The notes under the pieces were generated by a model. It ran no database searches, was not told the DNA's origin, and saw nothing but the letters and a program-made list of their open reading frames with translations. Positions 7,146 to 10,352 of a DNA stretch of 10,352 bases are shown here, piece by piece; position 1 is the first letter of the stretch; each line of letters opens with the position of its first letter. This stretch comes from Streptomyces violaceus (GTDB lineage Bacteria; Actinomycetota; Actinomycetes; Streptomycetales; Streptomycetaceae), in NCBI GenBank assembly GCA_000715635.1, contig KL569121.1, positions 78,196 to 88,547 on the forward strand, in the 5' to 3' direction. The translations under genes and the position numbers were made by a program.

Positions 7146-7853
7146 ATGACCTTCGTACAGCTCATCGAATGCAGGACCAGTCGGCTCGACGAGATGAACC
7201 GGCTGATGGACAGGTGGGTCGAGCAGACCAAGGGGAAGCGGACCGCGTCGCACAGTGTGGTGGCGAAGGACCGGGCCGACGCCTCGCACGTCGTCGAGAT
7301 CGTGGAGTTCCCGTCGTACGAGGAGGCGATGCGGAACTCCGGGCTTCCGGAGACCGGACGGATCTTCCAGGAGATGGTGGCGCTCTGCGACGAGACGCCG
7401 ACGTTCACCGATCTGGACGTGGTGCGGGACGAGCAGCTGTACGCGGCCACCGCGCGCAGGTTCTTCGAGCAGGCGCCCGGGCAGGGTGCGGCGCCCCCGT
7501 TCAACGACGTGTTCATCGAGGACTACCACGACCACGATCCCGCCAATGTGCAGGACGTCATCGGGCTGGACGCGATGCGGCGCGAGGTGGAGATGTGGCG
7601 GGGCGGGTTCGACTTCTCGTTCACGGTCGAGGACCAGATCGCCCAGGGCGACCGGGTGTGCACCCGGTGGGCCTGGAAGGGGCACCACAAGGGCGACTTC
7701 CTCGGGATTCCTCCGACCGGGAAGGACGTCACCATGACCGGGACGACCGTCCACCGGTGCACGCCGGACGGGAAGATCGCCGAGGGCTGGTGGGAGTACG
7801 ACCGGCTGGGGCTGATGCAGCAGCTCGGGGCGCTCGAGCCGCTGGAGCTGTGA
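7146..7853 (+). CDS. Two-domain protein: ABM-like N-terminus fused to SnoaL-like domain
   Basis: This 235-residue protein has two parts. Residues 1 to about 95 (MTFVQLIECRTSRLDEMNRL through VVEIVEFPSYEEAM and TFTDLDVVRDEQLY) look like a dimeric alpha/beta barrel of the monooxygenase or stress-response type. Residues about 100-235 look like a SnoaL/NTF2-like fold. The signature pieces are ATARRFFEQ, DYHDHDPANVQDVIGLDAM, FTVEDQIAQGDRVCTRWAW and GDFLGIPPTGK; the end is DGKIAEGWWEYDRLGLMQQL. SnoaL folds include polyketide cyclases and many small hydrolases or isomerases. No polyketide genes are near, so a cyclase role is unlikely. I chose the ATG at 7146 because GGAGG lies 7 nt before it; the frame is open from an ATG at 7095 that has no such site. 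The terminator at 7872 closes the gene. Confidence 0.88.
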   Translation: MTFVQLIECRTSRLDEMNRLMDRWVEQTKGKRTASHSVVAKDRADASHVVEIVEFPSYEEAMRNSGLPETGRIFQEMVALCDETPTFTDLDVVRDEQLYAATARRFFEQAPGQGAAPPFNDVFIEDYHDHDPANVQDVIGLDAMRREVEMWRGGFDFSFTVEDQIAQGDRVCTRWAWKGHHKGDFLGIPPTGKDVTMTGTTVHRCTPDGKIAEGWWEYDRLGLMQQLGALEPLEL

Positions 7854-7871
7854 CCGCGCGGGATCTACGGG

Positions 7872-7909
7872 AGAAGCCCCCGTTCCGCCTGAGCGGAACG
7901 GGGGCTTCT
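7872..7909. terminator. Strong bidirectional terminator between the SnoaL-like gene and groEL1
   Basis: Perfect 17-bp arms (7872-7888 and 7893-7909) pair around the tetraloop CTGA. The arm is AGAAGCCCCCGTTCCGC. The hairpin lies 18 bp after one stop and 17 bp before the other, between convergent genes. It is flanked by a few T or A bases within the arms rather than a long tail. Confidence 0.92.
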
Positions 7910-7926
7910 GCTACGAGGCCGGTGCC

Positions 7927-9561
<1,635 letters not shown>

Positions 9562-9595
9562 TCAGCCCTCTCGGAAAACGTGGGTGAAACGAACC

Positions 9596-9641
9596 GCGCC
9601 CCCGACGCCCGGCTTCATAAGATCGCGGGGGCCAGGGGCGC
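9596..9641 (-). other. GC-rich inverted repeat in the groES-groEL1 spacer
   Basis: GCGCCCC (9596-9602) and GGGGCGC (9635-9641) are inverted within the 121-bp spacer, and other G- and C-runs inside could pair as well. On the operon mRNA this could be a processing site, a partial terminator or an mRNA stabiliser, letting groES and groEL1 levels differ. Nothing in the sequence decides between these. Confidence 0.35.
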
Positions 9642-9673
9642 AGTTCACTGCAATGCTGGTAATACCGGGTGAA

Positions 9674-9982
9674 TTACTTCTCGACGATCGCGAGCACGTC
9701 GCGAGCCGAGAGGACGAGGTACTCCTCGCCGTTGTACTTCACCTCGGTGCCGCCGTACTTGCTGTAGAGCACGACATCGCCGACGGAGACGTCGAGCGGA
9801 AGACGGTTACCGTCCTCGAAGCGGCCCGGGCCCACGGCCAGGACGACGCCCTCCTGGGGCTTCTCCTTGGCGGTGTCCGGGATGACCAGGCCAGAGGCGG
9901 TGGTCTGCTCGGCGTCGAGCGGCTGGACCACAATGCGGTCCTCGAGCGGCTTGATGGCAACCTTGGAGCTGGTGGTCGTCAC
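9674..9982 (-). CDS. groES: Co-chaperonin GroES (Hsp10)
   Basis: This 102-residue protein has the standard Hsp10 length. It begins [20 protein letters not shown] and has the mobile loop region [19 protein letters not shown] that docks on GroEL. The core [10 protein letters not shown] follows, then [20 protein letters not shown] and the end [11 protein letters not shown]. It caps the GroEL ring during folding. The start is a GTG at 9980-9982, backed by a strong GGGGAGG ribosome site about 8 nt upstream. It is the first gene of the groES-groEL1 operon, with two CIRCE elements and a promoter at 10082-10155. The leader is about 125 nt. Confidence 0.98.
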   Translation of the reverse strand: MTTTSSKVAIKPLEDRIVVQPLDAEQTTASGLVIPDTAKEKPQEGVVLAVGPGRFEDGNRLPLDVSVGDVVLYSKYGGTEVKYNGEEYLVLSARDVLAIVEK

Positions 9983-10081
9983 GATCCGACCTCCCCCTTC
10001 GGAGATCTCACGGGGTTAACTGTCTGAGGTGGCGACCAGGTCGATCCGTCGTCGCGGGTGCCGGACCTGCCCGTCGCTGTG

Positions 10082-10108
10082 TTGGCACTCTCCAGTGGGG
10101 AGTGCCAG
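10082..10108. promoter_or_regulatory. CIRCE operator 1 (HrcA site)
   Basis: TTGGCACTC, a 9-bp spacer, then GAGTGCCAG. This differs from the consensus TTAGCACTC-N9-GAGTGCTAA at one base in the left arm and two in the right. It covers the expected groES transcription start, so bound HrcA would block initiation. Known CIRCE elements control groES-groEL in streptomycetes. Confidence 0.93.
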
Positions 10109-10113
10109 AGCCG

Positions 10114-10143
10114 AGACTATGACCGCGATTAGCACTCGGTCAA
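10114..10143 (-). promoter_or_regulatory. groES-groEL1 promoter
   Basis: On the minus strand: TTGACC (10143-10138), 18 bp, TAGTCT (10119-10114). This is a good principal-sigma promoter, with a start near 10107. CIRCE 2 overlaps the -35 box and CIRCE 1 overlaps the start site. Confidence 0.85.
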
Positions 10144-10155
10144 GCGGAGTGCCAA
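10129..10155. promoter_or_regulatory. CIRCE operator 2 (HrcA site)
   Basis: TTAGCACTC, 9 bp (GGTCAAGCG), then GAGTGCCAA. The left arm is a perfect consensus match and the right arm has one mismatch. The spacer contains the -35 element. It begins 47 bp from the start of CIRCE 1. Confidence 0.95.
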
Positions 10156-10187
10156 TTGCGGGCGGCGCGTCGGCCGGGGAGTTCGTG

Positions 10188-10352
10188 TCAGAGGTAGTCC
10201 TCCAGCCGCCCCACCCGCAGCCCCCGCCCGTCGATCTCCCTCAGCAGCCGCACGGTCCGTGCCGTCAGCGACAGGGACTCCGTCTGCCCCGACGGCACGG
10301 AGATGATGTCGCCGGGGCGAAGGCCCGGCTCGCCGTGGGGGTACGTCAGTTC
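10188..10352 (-). CDS. C-terminal end of a protein, possibly a polysaccharide deacetylase (partial)
   Basis: The last 54 codons of a minus-strand gene run in from the right edge and stop with TGA at 10188-10190. The peptide ends GLRPGDIISVPSG, then TARTVRLLREIDGRGLRVGR and LEDYL. A GD-I-I stretch followed by a helix ending in RGLRVGRLEDYL resembles the C-terminus of NodB-fold polysaccharide deacetylases, but no catalytic motif lies inside the window. It reads toward groES with 32 bp between its stop and CIRCE 2, and no terminator is clear. Coding is well supported; the family is tentative. Confidence 0.65.
   Translation of the reverse strand, partial: ELTYPHGEPGLRPGDIISVPSGQTESLSLTARTVRLLREIDGRGLRVGRLEDYL

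Overview
The window is high-GC actinobacterial chromosome, almost certainly from a Streptomyces. The evidence is strong third-position GC bias, GTG starts, and a gene order joining purine synthesis (guaB3, guaB), an ECF-like sigma factor (shbA/SigD family), the developmental regulators bldM and whiD, and the chaperone operon groES-groEL1. The same core (guaB3, guaB2, sigD, whiB3, groEL1, groES) lies together in Mycobacterium tuberculosis, so this is an old actinobacterial neighbourhood. Here bldM and a four-gene block are part of it.

Layout, left to right. Positions 1-302 hold the 5' part of guaB3 (minus), cut by the window edge. Positions 408-1910 are guaB, IMP dehydrogenase (minus). Positions 2061-2738 are the sigma factor gene (minus). 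Positions 2739-3162 are a non-coding gap with a strong hairpin downstream of bldM. Positions 3163-3774 are bldM (minus), divergent from whiD (4155-4484, plus) across a 380-bp control region. That region carries a near-ideal sigma-BldN promoter for bldM and BldD-like dyads. A palindromic hairpin separates whiD from a convergent LysR gene (4532-5428, minus). The LysR gene is divergent from a YiiM-like MOSC gene (5510-6178, plus), followed by a short-chain dehydrogenase (6273-7046, plus) and a two-domain SnoaL-like protein (7146-7853, plus). A perfect 17-bp terminator separates these from groEL1 (7927-9552, minus) and groES (9674-9982, minus). The groES promoter is flanked by two CIRCE operators. 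The far right edge holds the 3' end of a gene that may be a polysaccharide deacetylase (minus).

Functionally there are three themes. One is GMP synthesis (guaB; guaB3 is a paralogue of uncertain role). The second is control of growth and sporulation: ShbA-type sigma factors drive hrdB, BldM acts in aerial growth and sporulation, and WhiD acts late in sporulation. The third is heat-shock folding under HrcA/CIRCE control. The LysR-MOSC-SDR-SnoaL block looks metabolic and sits inside the conserved core. Three of its four genes have a -10-like hexamer 6-7 nt before the start codon and no Shine-Dalgarno, so they are candidates for leaderless mRNAs.

I did not find an obviously unknown system. The most informative regions are the bldM-whiD control region, the possible leaderless run, and the long gap between bldM and the sigma gene. 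Locus names and family knowledge come from memory; no database search was run.
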